Of a DNA stretch of 64,000 nucleotides, positions 9,681 to 18,369 are shown one piece after another (the first letter of the stretch is position 1; every line of letters starts with the position of its first letter). The notes below the pieces were generated by a model, which was not told the origin of the DNA, ran no database searches, and saw only the letters and a program-made list of their open reading frames with translations. This stretch comes from Pseudomonadota bacterium. GTDB taxonomy: Bacteria; Pseudomonadota; Gammaproteobacteria; Acidiferrobacterales; UBA6901. The position numbers were made by a program, and so were the translations under genes. The stretch is from positions 1 to 64,000 of the forward strand of contig JAKASJ010000014.1 of the NCBI GenBank assembly GCA_021819085.1, in the 5' to 3' direction.

Positions 9681-10370
9681 ATGGCAAACGTAGGCATTTC
9701 ATTGGAACCGGTGCGCGCATTTCTGGCCCAGGCCGGCGCGCTGCTGCCGAAGCTCGTACTCGCAATTGTCATTTTGCTGGTGGGGTGGCTGCTGGCGAAG
9801 CTGCTGCGTGTTGCGATGACCAAAGGTTTGCGGGCGGTCAACTTTCATATTCTGACTGAGCGCGCCGGCATCGATGGCTTCCTGAGGCAGGGTGGCATCG
9901 GAACCGACACCGGCGGAGTGGTCGTGCTGCTGCTGTACTGGCTGGTAATCCTGGCGGCCCTCATGATCGCATTCAACAGCCTCGGCCTCACCCATGTGAC
10001 GGAAATTGTGGGACGCGTTGCGCTGTTCATTCCGGACGTGATCCTGGCGGTGCTGATTCTCGCCTTTGGCGGCTATTTCGCCCGGTTCATGGAGCGCACC
10101 ATTACCGCCTACGGGAAGAATGTCGGGGTGGCAGACGCCGAATTGCTGGGGCAGCTCGCGCGCTATGCGATTCTGGTGTTCGTGGTGCTGATCGCGCTTG
10201 AACAGGTGCAGGTGGCGACGGAGCTGGTCCACCAGAGCTTCCTCATCCTGCTCGCCGGTGTGGTGCTCGCGGCAGCGCTGGCCTTCGGGCTGGGCGGGCA
10301 GCAGTGGGCTGCGAGAATGCTGGAACGATGGTTTCCGACGAAGGATCCGCAGGACCGGAAAGGCAGCTGA
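9681..10370 (+). CDS. MscS-family small membrane protein (conserved TM helix repeat)
   Basis: This 229-residue inner-membrane protein has about five hydrophobic segments (roughly residues 20-42, 80-105, 110-135, 158-180 and 188-210). They are arranged as repeats of the 'conserved TM helix' unit found in small MscS-like proteins (PF05552 type). Motifs such as LLVGWLLAKLLR, IPDVILAVLILAFGGYFARF and ALAFGLGGQQWAARMLERW fit that family. The C-terminal beta domain of classical MscS is absent, so channel activity and tension gating are inferred only. A strong ribosome binding site (AGGAGGAAATC) supports ATG 9681. It follows the trehalose cluster by 159 bases; both may belong to an osmotic response, which is context inference. 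Confidence 0.85.
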   Translation: MANVGISLEPVRAFLAQAGALLPKLVLAIVILLVGWLLAKLLRVAMTKGLRAVNFHILTERAGIDGFLRQGGIGTDTGGVVVLLLYWLVILAALMIAFNSLGLTHVTEIVGRVALFIPDVILAVLILAFGGYFARFMERTITAYGKNVGVADAELLGQLARYAILVFVVLIALEQVQVATELVHQSFLILLAGVVLAAALAFGLGGQQWAARMLERWFPTKDPQDRKGS

Positions 10371-10807
10371 ACGGAGCATGTTGTCCGTTGCCGCGGCGAC
10401 CAGGGATTTTATCTCCGTGACGGCCGATCGGTGGTAGTCACCCGGATCCGACCCCGGGGCCGGGTGGGGCGCCGCAGGCTTCCGAGCCCAGGACACAGGC
10501 ACGATGTCCGATTGCCGCGCTTCCCCTTCCAGCGCGTTGTGCGTGTCAGGTACAATGCGGCTCCGCAAAATTCCTGGCAGCCTGTGACCGACGGGTCAGG
10601 GGTGGCCGGTCAACCGCGGCGGGACTGCAGCAGTGCGCAGACGGGGATGCAATCAGCGGCGGTCGACACCGGGTCCGGCGCTTCCCGGGGGCGTTTCGCC
10701 AGACAACGGTCATAACGGCCTGCCGGATCCTTCAGCGCGGAAGCCGCGGACTGTCGGGCTGCGATCCATGTAGCATTGCGTTGTACCTCATCATGCAAGG
10801 GGGAAGT
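10371..10807. other. Gene-free stretch upstream of the IPT lipoprotein
   Basis: The only ORFs here (10431..10715 + and the minus-strand ORF running from 10568 into the channel gene) have Arg/Pro-rich translations without family features. A TACAAT box at 10551-10556, followed by a GC-rich discriminator, could be part of a promoter, but no convincing -35 hexamer was found. Nothing else is supported. Confidence 0.4.
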
Positions 10808-12526
10808 GTGCGTTTTGCTGTCCGTTTCACCCGCGCCATCGCGCTTCTTTGGGTCGTTGCCAGCCTTTCGGCATGCGGAACCGGAAACCAGCAGCCGGTC
10901 GCCACCGTCTCCACCAACAGTCTCAGCTTCAGTGCCCTCAGCCCGGATGAGCCAACACCGCCGTCCCAGACGATCAGCGCCAGTGTCAGCCCCGGCACCG
11001 TGTCGGTTGCGGTTCTGCACGGCGGAAACGCCATCGCCGATGTCACGTACACCCTGAGCGGCACCACGGCGCAGATCGTCGTCGATCCCGCGGCGCCCAG
11101 TGCCCTCGGCGCCGGGGTGTTCCACGGTACGATCACTGTAACAGGCTACAGTTGCGGCAATCCCGATTGCAGCCAGCTCGTTTCCGGAAACTCGCAGGTC
11201 ATTGCGGTCACTTACGATATCCCGCCCATCGTGCGGTACGTCGCGCCGTATATCGGAATCGCCTCCGGAACGCCTGCCACCGCGAGTGGTGCGGTGATCA
11301 TCCGTGGTCAGGGCTTCGAACAATTTCCGGTGCAGAACGTCACGTTCGGCGGCACTCCGGCGAGCACGTTCAGCGTAGTGAGCGACACCGAGATCCAGGC
11401 GACCTATTCCCTGATCCCGGCAGGCAGCACTTACCCGGTTTCCTATCCGGTGCAGATCGTGGCCCCGAACAGCCCCGGTGCTATCCAGTCCAAGGCCAAC
11501 CTCGTGGTTGTGCCGGTGCCAGTCTATACGGCCACGACGCTCGCCTATCCGCCCGGTGTGACCGTGACCGGGATAAACCAGCTGCTGTATGACGCGCAGC
11601 GGCAGGCGCTGTTGCTAGCCATAAACACGTCTTCGGGCACTGAACTGCTGCGCTATGCCTACAGCGGTGGAAGCTGGCCATCCACGCCGGCGACTGTGCC
11701 CATCGCGAACCTTTCGGACATCGCACTGTCCACGGAGGGCAGCGAGTTGCTGGCGTTGTCCCAGCAGCAGCTGACCCAGCTCGACCCGGGGTTGCTCACA
11801 CTATCGACCCGGTACACGCCCGGTCCCACCGCGGCGCCAGCGCTCGGAACCGGTGTCAATTTCAAGAACCTGGCGGTGGCCAATGATGGCAACGCCGTCA
11901 TCACGACCGGGAACGGGCTTTCCAGCAGTACCGGCACGCCGCTCTATCTGTATTCGGTGCGCAGTCCGGCGTTCACCCAGCCCGCGACGACGCCGAGCCT
12001 TGACAATGCCACTCCTGGTGCGTCGGCCGACGGATCTCTCGTCGCGTTGGAGCAGGGCGACCCGTCGCTCGCTTCCGCGCCGCCCGTTGCATACCAGTAC
12101 ACTGCCGCCACGGAAACCTTTGCATCCGCCCCCGGCGCGTCGGTCAACGCCTACAACTCCGCCATCAACAGCTCGATCGCTCCGGCCCTCGACCGTTCGG
12201 CCACCCATATCGTGCTCAATGGGACCAATGTCTACGGCAACAGTTTCAATTTTCTGGGTACTCTGCCCAGCACGACCCTCGCCGTGGTTGTCAGTCCGGA
12301 TGCGAGCTGCGCCTACACTTACGATTCATCCGGGCAGATTTTCGCCTTCAATCTGAACACAAGCGTGTCGGGCGGTGCATTTCCTCAGGCTGGGGCGACG
12401 CCCGTCAGCAGCCCAGGCACCGGCGGAGCGGTCAAGATGGCCATCAGCCCCGATGGCGGCACGTTGTTCCTGGCCGGCAGCAGCCAGATCGTGGTGGCAC
12501 CGGCGCCGACGTCCCAGTGTCAATGA
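10808..12526 (+). CDS. Secreted lipoprotein with IPT/TIG domain
   Basis: This 572-residue protein of unknown function has a type II signal peptide (RFAVRFTRAIALLWVVASLSAC, lipobox LSAC, lipidated Cys23). The residue after the Cys is Gly, so the inner-membrane retention signal is absent and the outer membrane is the likely destination. It has a Ser/Thr/Pro-rich immunoglobulin-like stretch (about 30-135) and an IPT/TIG domain (about 138-215; GAVIIRGQGFEQFPV, NVTFGGTPAS). The C-terminal half is rich in Ser/Ala/Gly and beta-strand prone, with recurring units such as LSTEGSELLAL and ISPDGGTLFLAGS that resemble a beta-propeller. I chose GTG 10808 because AAGGGGGAA lies just upstream and the signal peptide then begins directly; the track's TTG 10781 is less likely. 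The stop overlaps the next gene (ATGA). Confidence 0.85.
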   Translation: MRFAVRFTRAIALLWVVASLSACGTGNQQPVATVSTNSLSFSALSPDEPTPPSQTISASVSPGTVSVAVLHGGNAIADVTYTLSGTTAQIVVDPAAPSALGAGVFHGTITVTGYSCGNPDCSQLVSGNSQVIAVTYDIPPIVRYVAPYIGIASGTPATASGAVIIRGQGFEQFPVQNVTFGGTPASTFSVVSDTEIQATYSLIPAGSTYPVSYPVQIVAPNSPGAIQSKANLVVVPVPVYTATTLAYPPGVTVTGINQLLYDAQRQALLLAINTSSGTELLRYAYSGGSWPSTPATVPIANLSDIALSTEGSELLALSQQQLTQLDPGLLTLSTRYTPGPTAAPALGTGVNFKNLAVANDGNAVITTGNGLSSSTGTPLYLYSVRSPAFTQPATTPSLDNATPGASADGSLVALEQGDPSLASAPPVAYQYTAATETFASAPGASVNAYNSAINSSIAPALDRSATHIVLNGTNVYGNSFNFLGTLPSTTLAVVVSPDASCAYTYDSSGQIFAFNLNTSVSGGAFPQAGATPVSSPGTGGAVKMAISPDGGTLFLAGSSQIVVAPAPTSQCQ

Positions 12527-13320
12527 CGAGACAATCCATGAAACGCCTCTTTCTTGCCGGTCTGCTCCTCGCGTACGGCGGCAGTGCGCTTGCCGATCCG
12601 ACCGCCGTGAAGTCGACCCACTACCAGATCGGGTACGAATCCGGGGACATCAATACGGTCGGCGGCAGCGACAGCCGTGTCAATGCCGTCGACGGCAGCA
12701 TCACCCTTCCGCTGGCCGGCTATCTGGGAGCGTCAGTCTCCGCCTTCTATGACCACTACAGCATGGCAGCGAACTTTGCTTCCCTGGGCAGCGGCCTTGC
12801 CCTGGCGAGTTCCCTGCCGCAGTGCACCGTGATCGACAAGGGGCTGAGCGCCGGCCTGTTCGTCCGCGATCCGTCCGTCGGCCGGATCAGTGCGGGCTAC
12901 GGGGCGGGGCAGGCCATGTCGCATTGCGAGTCGACCTTCCTCATCAGCGGTACCGCCAAGCTCGATACGAAGAACTATTCTGCCGGAGCCCAGTATTATC
13001 TTTCCCGGTTCACGATCGGGGTTTCCTGGAACCAGACACGCTTCAATGCCTTCGACCGGTTTAACAGCGACAGTCTGACCGGCAGCTGGTATCCCACCAA
13101 TATCCTGCGCGTGGATCTGGCCACCTACGGACAGGATCTGAAGAACACCTACAGCCTGGGGGTCGAGTTTCAACCGAAATTCTTCGGCAACTCCTCGGGT
13201 CTGTGGGCCAGCTACACGAGGCGGCACCAGACCGTCACGGACAATATCATCATGGTCGGAATCAGGTATTATTTCGGCAGACGTGTCGATCTGCTGACGC
13301 GCGACCGCGAATACCGCTAG
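12523..13320 (+). CDS. Predicted outer-membrane beta-barrel protein of unknown function
   Basis: The protein has a cleavable signal peptide (KRLFLAGLLLAYGGSALA, cut before DPTAV). The mature part is rich in alternating aromatic/polar strands (YQIGYESGD, LGASVSAFYDHY, FTIGVSWNQTRF, LWASYTRRHQTV, IIMVGIRYYFG), typical of a small outer-membrane barrel, and contains two cysteines that could form a disulfide (PQCTV, SHCES). I do not recognise a named family. ATG 12523 overlaps the TGA of the preceding lipoprotein gene. A second ATG at 12538 would start right at the signal peptide and is equally possible. The coupling suggests the lipoprotein and this protein act together at the outer membrane, which is an inference from arrangement. 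Confidence 0.8.
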   Translation: MTRQSMKRLFLAGLLLAYGGSALADPTAVKSTHYQIGYESGDINTVGGSDSRVNAVDGSITLPLAGYLGASVSAFYDHYSMAANFASLGSGLALASSLPQCTVIDKGLSAGLFVRDPSVGRISAGYGAGQAMSHCESTFLISGTAKLDTKNYSAGAQYYLSRFTIGVSWNQTRFNAFDRFNSDSLTGSWYPTNILRVDLATYGQDLKNTYSLGVEFQPKFFGNSSGLWASYTRRHQTVTDNIIMVGIRYYFGRRVDLLTRDREYR

Positions 13321-13389
13321 CCCCGGTGCCGCGGCGGTCGCCGGGGCAGGCCCGATGCGGTCGTTCACGCGATAATGCGCAGAGGGCCA

Positions 13390-13764
13390 ATGATGACAGA
13401 CAACGCACCGAAGGATGCCGGAGATGCCGGTGAATTGAAGCGCCTGATCAGACTGGCTACGGTCGTCTATGCATTGCAGGCGGTGAGTGTGGTGTTCCCG
13501 GTATTCCTGGTCGGTCTGGTCGTCGCGGTGATCATCGATTACGTCAAGCTGCCCGATACCGCCGGTACCTGGATCGAATCCCACTTCCGCTGGCAGATAC
13601 GTACATTCTGGGTCGCGATGGCGCTGCTGGTGCTGGGTATAGCGACCTTTGTTTTCATCGTCGGATATTTCGTGCTCTTCGGCACCTACGTGTGGGCGAT
13701 CTACCGTGTGGTCAAGGGCTGGCTCTATCTGAACGACCGCCGGGCGCTTGTGCGCAGGACGTGA
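13390..13764 (+). CDS. DUF4870-type small inner-membrane protein
   Basis: This 124-residue protein has three hydrophobic segments (about residues 20-45, 68-90 and 95-112). It carries the conserved pattern IIDYVKLPDTAGTWIESHF, then RWQIRTFW and YVWAIYRVVKGWLYLND, which match the small DUF4870-like membrane proteins common in Proteobacteria. No biochemical role is known for this family. Two adjacent ATG codons (13390, 13393) follow an AGAGGG sequence. The gene is 69 bases downstream of the barrel-protein gene on the same strand and 64 bases before tsaB. tsaB has its own promoter-like sequence, so this gene may be the last of the preceding transcription unit. Confidence 0.8.
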   Translation: MMTDNAPKDAGDAGELKRLIRLATVVYALQAVSVVFPVFLVGLVVAVIIDYVKLPDTAGTWIESHFRWQIRTFWVAMALLVLGIATFVFIVGYFVLFGTYVWAIYRVVKGWLYLNDRRALVRRT

Positions 13765-13792
13765 CAGCAGCGCTGTCCGCGGCAGGTGTGCG

Positions 13793-13801
13793 TGTTATCA
13801 T
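13793..13801 (+). promoter_or_regulatory. Candidate extended -10 promoter of tsaB
   Basis: The sequence TGTTATCAT has the TG-n-hexamer layout of an extended -10 element. It lies 28 bases before the TTG start of tsaB and would give a 5' leader of about 20 bases. No clear -35 is present, as is usual for this promoter class. Confidence 0.45.
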
Positions 13802-13828
13802 GGTCCGCACCATCGCGATCCGCCACCC

Positions 13829-14503
13829 TTGAAATTACTCGCTCTGGACACCTCCACGGCAGCCTGTTCCGTCGCCCTCTGGGATGACGGGCGTGTGCAT
13901 GAGCGTTTCGAGCTCGGCGAACAGCACTCGCATCGCATTCTGCCCATGATCGAGGCGCTGCTGGGCGACGCCGGCCTGCACCTTGCCGATCTCGATGCCT
14001 TGGCATTTGGGCGCGGCCCCGGATCCTTTACTGGCCTGCGCATCGGTGCTTCGGTCGTGCAGGGGCTGGGCTTCGCCGCCGACCTGCCGGTTGTTCCCGT
14101 GTCGTCGCTGGCGGCACTCGCCCAGGGCGAGCCGCAGGACCGGGTGCTGGCTGCAATGGACGCGCGCATGAACCAGGTGTACTGGGGCGTCTACGTACGC
14201 GACGCCCGGTCGTACCCGCGTCTGGTGGGTTCCGAGCTTGTCGCCGCACCTGCGGATCTGCCCGCGCCGCAGGGGGCCGGATGGTGGGGCGCGGGCAGTG
14301 GCTGGGACCTGTACGCCGAGCAGATTCCGGCGCGCTGGCCGGGTCAGGTGCGCGGCTGGACTGCGCGGTGTTTCCCGCATGCGCGCGACGTCGCCATTCT
14401 CGGTGCGGCCGGCTTTGCTGCCGGCGAGGCGCTGCCGGCCGAGCGCGCACTGCCGGTTTATGTGCGCGACGACGTGGCGAAGAAAAAAGCCGCTGACTGC
14501 TGA
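13829..14503 (+). CDS. tsaB: tRNA threonylcarbamoyladenosine biosynthesis protein TsaB
   Basis: TsaB is the partner of TsaD (with TsaE) in the threonylcarbamoyl transfer that makes t6A37 on ANN-decoding tRNAs. It has an ASKHA fold but is not itself the catalytic subunit. The N-terminus KLLALDTSTAACSVAL, the LPMIEALLGDAG helix and the signature FGRGPGSFTGLRIG (about residues 58-72) are diagnostic. The length (224 aa) is normal when started at TTG 13829. The track's ORF begins 27 codons earlier inside the preceding gene, with a Cys/His/Arg-rich extension unlike the family. A promoter-like TGTTATCAT lies just upstream. The next gene, a MutS2-like ATPase, follows after 53 bases. Confidence 0.93.
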   Translation: MKLLALDTSTAACSVALWDDGRVHERFELGEQHSHRILPMIEALLGDAGLHLADLDALAFGRGPGSFTGLRIGASVVQGLGFAADLPVVPVSSLAALAQGEPQDRVLAAMDARMNQVYWGVYVRDARSYPRLVGSELVAAPADLPAPQGAGWWGAGSGWDLYAEQIPARWPGQVRGWTARCFPHARDVAILGAAGFAAGEALPAERALPVYVRDDVAKKKAADC

Positions 14504-14556
14504 AGGCGCCGGCGGCGCGGGCCGCGCCCGCGTGGGCGCCGTGGGGGGATCGAACC

Positions 14557-16140
14557 ATGCAGAGCGACCTGAAGGCCCTTGAGTTCGAGGCGGTGCGGCG
14601 GATGCTCGAGAAGCTGACGTCCACTCCTTATGGCGCGGAAGCGGCGCGGCATATCGAGCCGGCTCCCGACCTGAACCTGGCGCGCGCCATGCTGGCGGCC
14701 GTCACGGCGGCACGCAGCGCGCTGGATGCGGGTGCAATGCCGGCGCTCAGAGAGGTGCCGGACATGCGCGCGGCGTTGCGGCAAGCTGCCAATCCGGGGG
14801 CGGCGCTGCCGGGAACGGCACTGCGCAACCTGCAGCAGGTGATCGCAGCGGTCGCTGCTTTGCGACCGGCCGTCGCTGCGCGTCCCGATCTGTATCCTGG
14901 CCCGCAGGAACATCTGGATCCGCCGCTGCTGCTGGTGCAGCGTCTGGATCGCACCATTCTCCCTTCTGGAAGGGTACGCGAGGACGCGAGCCCGCGGCTC
15001 GACGAGCTCGCCGGACAGATCCGGACACTGCGTCAGGAAGTCGTCGGTGCGCTCACGGCGCGCATTCAGCGTCCCGATATCCGGGGCGCGGTGTCTGCAG
15101 ACAGGATCGTCTGGCAGGGCGGACGCGCCGTGCTGGCGGTCGCACCGGGCCAGGTCGAGCGTATCCGTGGCGTGCGCCGCGGCACGGCCGGCGGCAGGGG
15201 CGACCAGCTGGTGGAGCCGATGGAAGTGATCGCCCGCAACAATCGCGTCGAGGCGCTCGTCGGGCAGCAGGAGGTCGAAACCCAGGTGCTGCTGCGCGAA
15301 CTGACCGGGTTGCTGCGGGATCATCTCGCCGCCCTCGGCCACATGCTCGATGCCTTGACCTGGATCGATCTGGCCGTGGCAGCGGGAAAGCTGAGCGCGC
15401 AGTTCAATGCCCATGCGCCGCAGCTTGTGGATATGCCACGGCTGCAGCTCGATCGCGCCTATCATCCGGCCCTGCTGCTGCAATTCACCGGCGACCAGGG
15501 GCCGCGCCCGGTGCCGCTGAGTCTGACGCTCGATGCGTACCAGCCCATGCTGATCGTTACCGGTCCGAATACCGGCGGCAAGACCGTGGTGCTCAAGACC
15601 GTCGGCCTGCTGGTGACCATGGCGCATTGCGGTTTGCACATCCCCGCGGAGGGTGACTGCATCATCGGGAATTTCAGCCGGGTAATCGTCGATATCGGCG
15701 ACCCGCAGAGCCTCTATCATCATCTTTCAACTTTTGCCGGACACGTGGAGGCCCTCAAGCGCATCCTGCGCGATGCCGGAAGCGGTACGCTGGTTCTGCT
15801 CGATGAGCTTGGAACCGGCACCGACCCGGAGGAGGGGGCGGCGCTGGCGATGGCGGTGCTGGATGAACTCGCCGCAAGGCAAGTCCAGGGCATCGTAACG
15901 ACCCATCTCGCGCCGCTCAAGGCGTTCGCTGCGCACCACCGCGGACTGACCAACGCATCCATGGCGTTTGACGAGGAGCGGTTGAAGCCCACTTATCAAT
16001 TGCAGATCGGCACAAGCGGACGATCCCTGGGGCTTGTCATTGCCCGCAACAGCGGGCTGCCGGAGGAAGTCGTTGAACGTGCACGCGCCTACCTGCACGG
16101 CATGGCAGCGTCGCGGGAGCGGACGCCGGATGATTGCTGA
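14557..16140 (+). CDS. MutS2-like ATPase without Smr nuclease domain
   Basis: This is a DNA-binding ABC-type ATPase of the MutS2 branch. MutS2 proteins suppress recombination or rescue collided ribosomes; the role here is unproven. Residues 1-310 match the MutS2 core/lever region (LKALEFEAVRRMLEKL at the start). The ATPase domain is intact: Walker A GPNTGGKT, the GDPQSLYHHLSTFAGHV signature, Walker B LVLLDELGTGTDPEEG and the His-switch VTTHLAPLKAF. It ends after LVIARNSGLPEEVVERARAYL at 527 aa, whereas full MutS2 is about 780 aa. The coiled coil, KOW-like segment and Smr endonuclease are missing. The convergent hyfI gene ends 18 bases away, so there is no room for a frameshifted Smr remnant. 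ATG 14557 follows TGGGGGGA. Confidence 0.85.
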   Translation: MQSDLKALEFEAVRRMLEKLTSTPYGAEAARHIEPAPDLNLARAMLAAVTAARSALDAGAMPALREVPDMRAALRQAANPGAALPGTALRNLQQVIAAVAALRPAVAARPDLYPGPQEHLDPPLLLVQRLDRTILPSGRVREDASPRLDELAGQIRTLRQEVVGALTARIQRPDIRGAVSADRIVWQGGRAVLAVAPGQVERIRGVRRGTAGGRGDQLVEPMEVIARNNRVEALVGQQEVETQVLLRELTGLLRDHLAALGHMLDALTWIDLAVAAGKLSAQFNAHAPQLVDMPRLQLDRAYHPALLLQFTGDQGPRPVPLSLTLDAYQPMLIVTGPNTGGKTVVLKTVGLLVTMAHCGLHIPAEGDCIIGNFSRVIVDIGDPQSLYHHLSTFAGHVEALKRILRDAGSGTLVLLDELGTGTDPEEGAALAMAVLDELAARQVQGIVTTHLAPLKAFAAHHRGLTNASMAFDEERLKPTYQLQIGTSGRSLGLVIARNSGLPEEVVERARAYLHGMAASRERTPDDC

Positions 16141-16147
16141 CCGGCGC

Positions 16148-16171
16148 GGCCTCCATGTTCAGCGGGAGGCC
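16148..16171. repeat. Inverted repeat between convergent genes
   Basis: GGCCTCC and GGAGGCC are perfect 7-base arms separated by 10 bases, lying at the meeting point of the mutS2-like gene (+) and hyfI (-). The arms overlap the end of hyfI. There is no T-run on either side, so it is at best a weak bidirectional transcription barrier. Confidence 0.3.
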
Positions 16172-16698
16172 GACGTGCGGCCAGCCTTGCGGGCGTCGAT
16201 GGCCTCGAGTATGCCGCGCATCAGATCGAGCGGCGTGGGCGGGCAGCCGGTAATGACCGCGTCCACCGGAACCACATTCGATACCGCGCCGGCGCTGGCA
16301 TAGTTCACTCCGAATTCCCCGCCGGTGGCGCCGCAGGTGCCGACGGCAATCACGAGCTTGGGGTCGGGGGTGGCGGCGTGTACGCGGCGCAGGGCTTCCT
16401 CCATGTGGCGCGACACCGGTCCGGTTACCAGCAGCAGATCAGCATGGCGCGGGCTGGCGACGAAATGCACGCCGAAGCGCTCGATGCCGTAGTACGGATT
16501 GTTGAGCGCCTGGATCTCGAGTTCGCAGCCATTACACGAGCCGGCATCCACTTGGCGGATCGCGAGACTCCCGCGGAAGCGCCCGCCTACCGCCGCCTTC
16601 AGCTGTTCTCCGATCTGGCTCAGAGCCGGTTCGTCCCACGGCGACAGGCTCTCGGTAATGATGCCGATGCGCTGCACTTTTCCGAGAATTCTCAGCAT
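16159..16698 (-). CDS. hyfI: NuoB/HyfI-like 20-kDa Fe-S subunit of the Ehr complex
   Basis: This small subunit belongs to the complex I/group 4 hydrogenase family and carries the proximal [4Fe-4S] (N2-type) cluster next to the large subunit. All four ligands are present: Cys55 and Cys58 (GSCNGCELE), Cys122 (VGTCGATGG) and Cys152 (TGCPPTP). The typical continuation LDLMRGILEAI follows. I place the start at ATG 16698 (179 aa), with GAGG about 10 bases upstream; the track's TTG 16725 would add nine residues. It is the last gene of the six-gene minus-strand operon, 81 bases after hyfG. The subunit itself looks fully functional for electron transfer, so the complex should be redox-active even though its large subunit has no NiFe site. 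Confidence 0.92.
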   Translation of the reverse strand: MLRILGKVQRIGIITESLSPWDEPALSQIGEQLKAAVGGRFRGSLAIRQVDAGSCNGCELEIQALNNPYYGIERFGVHFVASPRHADLLLVTGPVSRHMEEALRRVHAATPDPKLVIAVGTCGATGGEFGVNYASAGAVSNVVPVDAVITGCPPTPLDLMRGILEAIDARKAGRTSASR

Positions 16699-16779
16699 GG
16701 ATATGAAGCCTCGCAGTGCGCGCAAATGGCCGGTGCGGCCGCCGTCACGGCCGGCCGGTACACACCGCCGGCGCTTGCG

Positions 16780-18369
16780 CTACAGGTCATTGCCCGAATA
16801 CGATCCGTTCACCGATTTGTTGCATACCGGAAAATCCGGGACGATGTTCTCGTGGATAAGCAGTTCAAGCAGCGGCCAGTTAATCGTGCTCGGATCCCGC
16901 GGGTAATAGCGCGCGATGTGCCCATCGTTGCCGAAGCGCACGAAGGCGAGCGTCTCTCCGCGCCATCCTTCGACCACACCCAGTCCCGTGGCCTCGCCCG
17001 CAGGCGGCACCCAGGGCGCGTGCGTCGGTCCCGGAACGAGTTTGTCGAGCAGCGTTTCTATCAGCGCAAACGAATTGCTGATTTCTTCAGCCCGTACCAG
17101 AATGCGCGCTGCGACGTCGCCGCTGCGATGGACCGGGACAGGTACCGTTAAAGCATCGTATGGGGCATAGGGTGAGTCGCGGCGCACATCGAGGTCGATC
17201 CCGCTTGCCCGCCCGACGTAGCCGAGCGCGCCGAATTCGGCGGCCAGCTCGGGGTTTAGTTTGCCGGTCCCGATGAGGCGGTCTTCGACTGTAGGGCTGG
17301 TATTGAGGATGTCCATCAACCGGGCCAGCTGCGGTCGAAAGGTGCGGATCTGCTCGTGCTGGGCGACGATCGCCTCGGTCGCGAGGTCCGTAGCGACACC
17401 TCCGGGTACGATGCAGTCCATGAGCAGCCGGTGACCGAAGGCTGCCCGGTTGACGCGTTGCCAGAGCTCGCGCAGACGGCTGAACTGGTAGAAGGCAAAG
17501 CTGAAGCTCACGTCGCTGCAGATGGCGCCGATGTCACCGAGGTGATTGGCGATGCGCTCGCGCTCGGCCATGACCGCCCGCAGTGCGAGTGCGCGCGCGG
17601 GAACTTCGAGTCCCGCTGCCTTTTCCATCGCCATGCACGCGGCCCAGCTGTGCGCTACAGTGGAATCGCCCGAAACGCGTGCTGCAAGCCGCGCCAGTCC
17701 CGTGGCGTCACGCCCCTCGGCGAGCTTTTCGGTACCTTTGTGGACATAGCCGAGCCGCTGCTCGAGGTGGAGCACCGTCTCACCGATCGCCTGGAACCGG
17801 AAATGTCCCGGTTCGATGATCGATGCATGTACCGGCCCGACCGGGATCTCGCAGACTCCGCTGCCCTGGGCGAACAGGAATTTGTAATGGTTGTCTGCTG
17901 GGGTCTGCGGCTGAGGATGGCCCGCGAGCGGGAAATCCTTACGCAACGGGTATTCGCTGTCCTTCCAGGCCTGATGGCGGATCCAGCGACGTGCGTCGGG
18001 ATGGTCGCCGAAAGCCACGCCGAAAAGATCCTGGAGATGACGCTCGGCACGGTCGGCGGCCGCGAAATACGGCGCGTGAGAGGGCAGGATGGGCGTGAGG
18101 CGTCGCACTGCAGTGCGTGCCAGCAAATAGCCGCGGTCCTTTTCGAAGCAGGAATAAAGGTGAAAATGTTCCCCGACGTCATCGCCCCAGCAGCCAACCC
18201 AGCGGCAACCCCAGTGCCTGGCGGTCTGTCCAAGCTTTCCCCAGTCATCGGCATCGACCCCGATCACGCGGGCCGGAGCGAGACCGGTACCTGCCGGCAG
18301 CTCCCGCACCGCCACGTCCTCGGAGACGAGCCGCCCAAGGAACGGATCGAGCCAGTCGAAGCGCCTCAC
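16780..18369 (-). CDS. hyfG: HyfG/NuoCD-like large subunit lacking the NiFe-binding cysteines
   Basis: This is a fusion of a NuoC-like domain (about residues 1-150, signature LQDLFGVAFGDHPDARRW) and a NuoD/hydrogenase-large-subunit domain (about 165-529). In catalytic group 4 [NiFe] hydrogenases the metal is held by RxCGxC near the middle and DPCxxC at the C-terminus. Here the first pair reads RVSGDS (231-236, both Cys to Ser) and the second CNKS (516-519, one Cys left). It therefore cannot bind the NiFe centre in the known way and is better seen as a quinone-reactive or otherwise repurposed subunit of an Ehr complex. The start is GTG 18369, overlapping the hyfF stop as GTGA. The track's 78-residue extension lies inside hyfF. 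Confidence 0.92.
   Translation of the reverse strand: MRRFDWLDPFLGRLVSEDVAVRELPAGTGLAPARVIGVDADDWGKLGQTARHWGCRWVGCWGDDVGEHFHLYSCFEKDRGYLLARTAVRRLTPILPSHAPYFAAADRAERHLQDLFGVAFGDHPDARRWIRHQAWKDSEYPLRKDFPLAGHPQPQTPADNHYKFLFAQGSGVCEIPVGPVHASIIEPGHFRFQAIGETVLHLEQRLGYVHKGTEKLAEGRDATGLARLAARVSGDSTVAHSWAACMAMEKAAGLEVPARALALRAVMAERERIANHLGDIGAICSDVSFSFAFYQFSRLRELWQRVNRAAFGHRLLMDCIVPGGVATDLATEAIVAQHEQIRTFRPQLARLMDILNTSPTVEDRLIGTGKLNPELAAEFGALGYVGRASGIDLDVRRDSPYAPYDALTVPVPVHRSGDVAARILVRAEEISNSFALIETLLDKLVPGPTHAPWVPPAGEATGLGVVEGWRGETLAFVRFGNDGHIARYYPRDPSTINWPLLELLIHENIVPDFPVCNKSVNGSYSGNDL

Noticed and set aside
16780-18369. Annotation of HyfG as a [NiFe] hydrogenase large subunit
   Set aside because: Overall homology is good, but three of the four metal-binding cysteines are replaced (RVSGDS, CNKS), so H2 chemistry is not supported.
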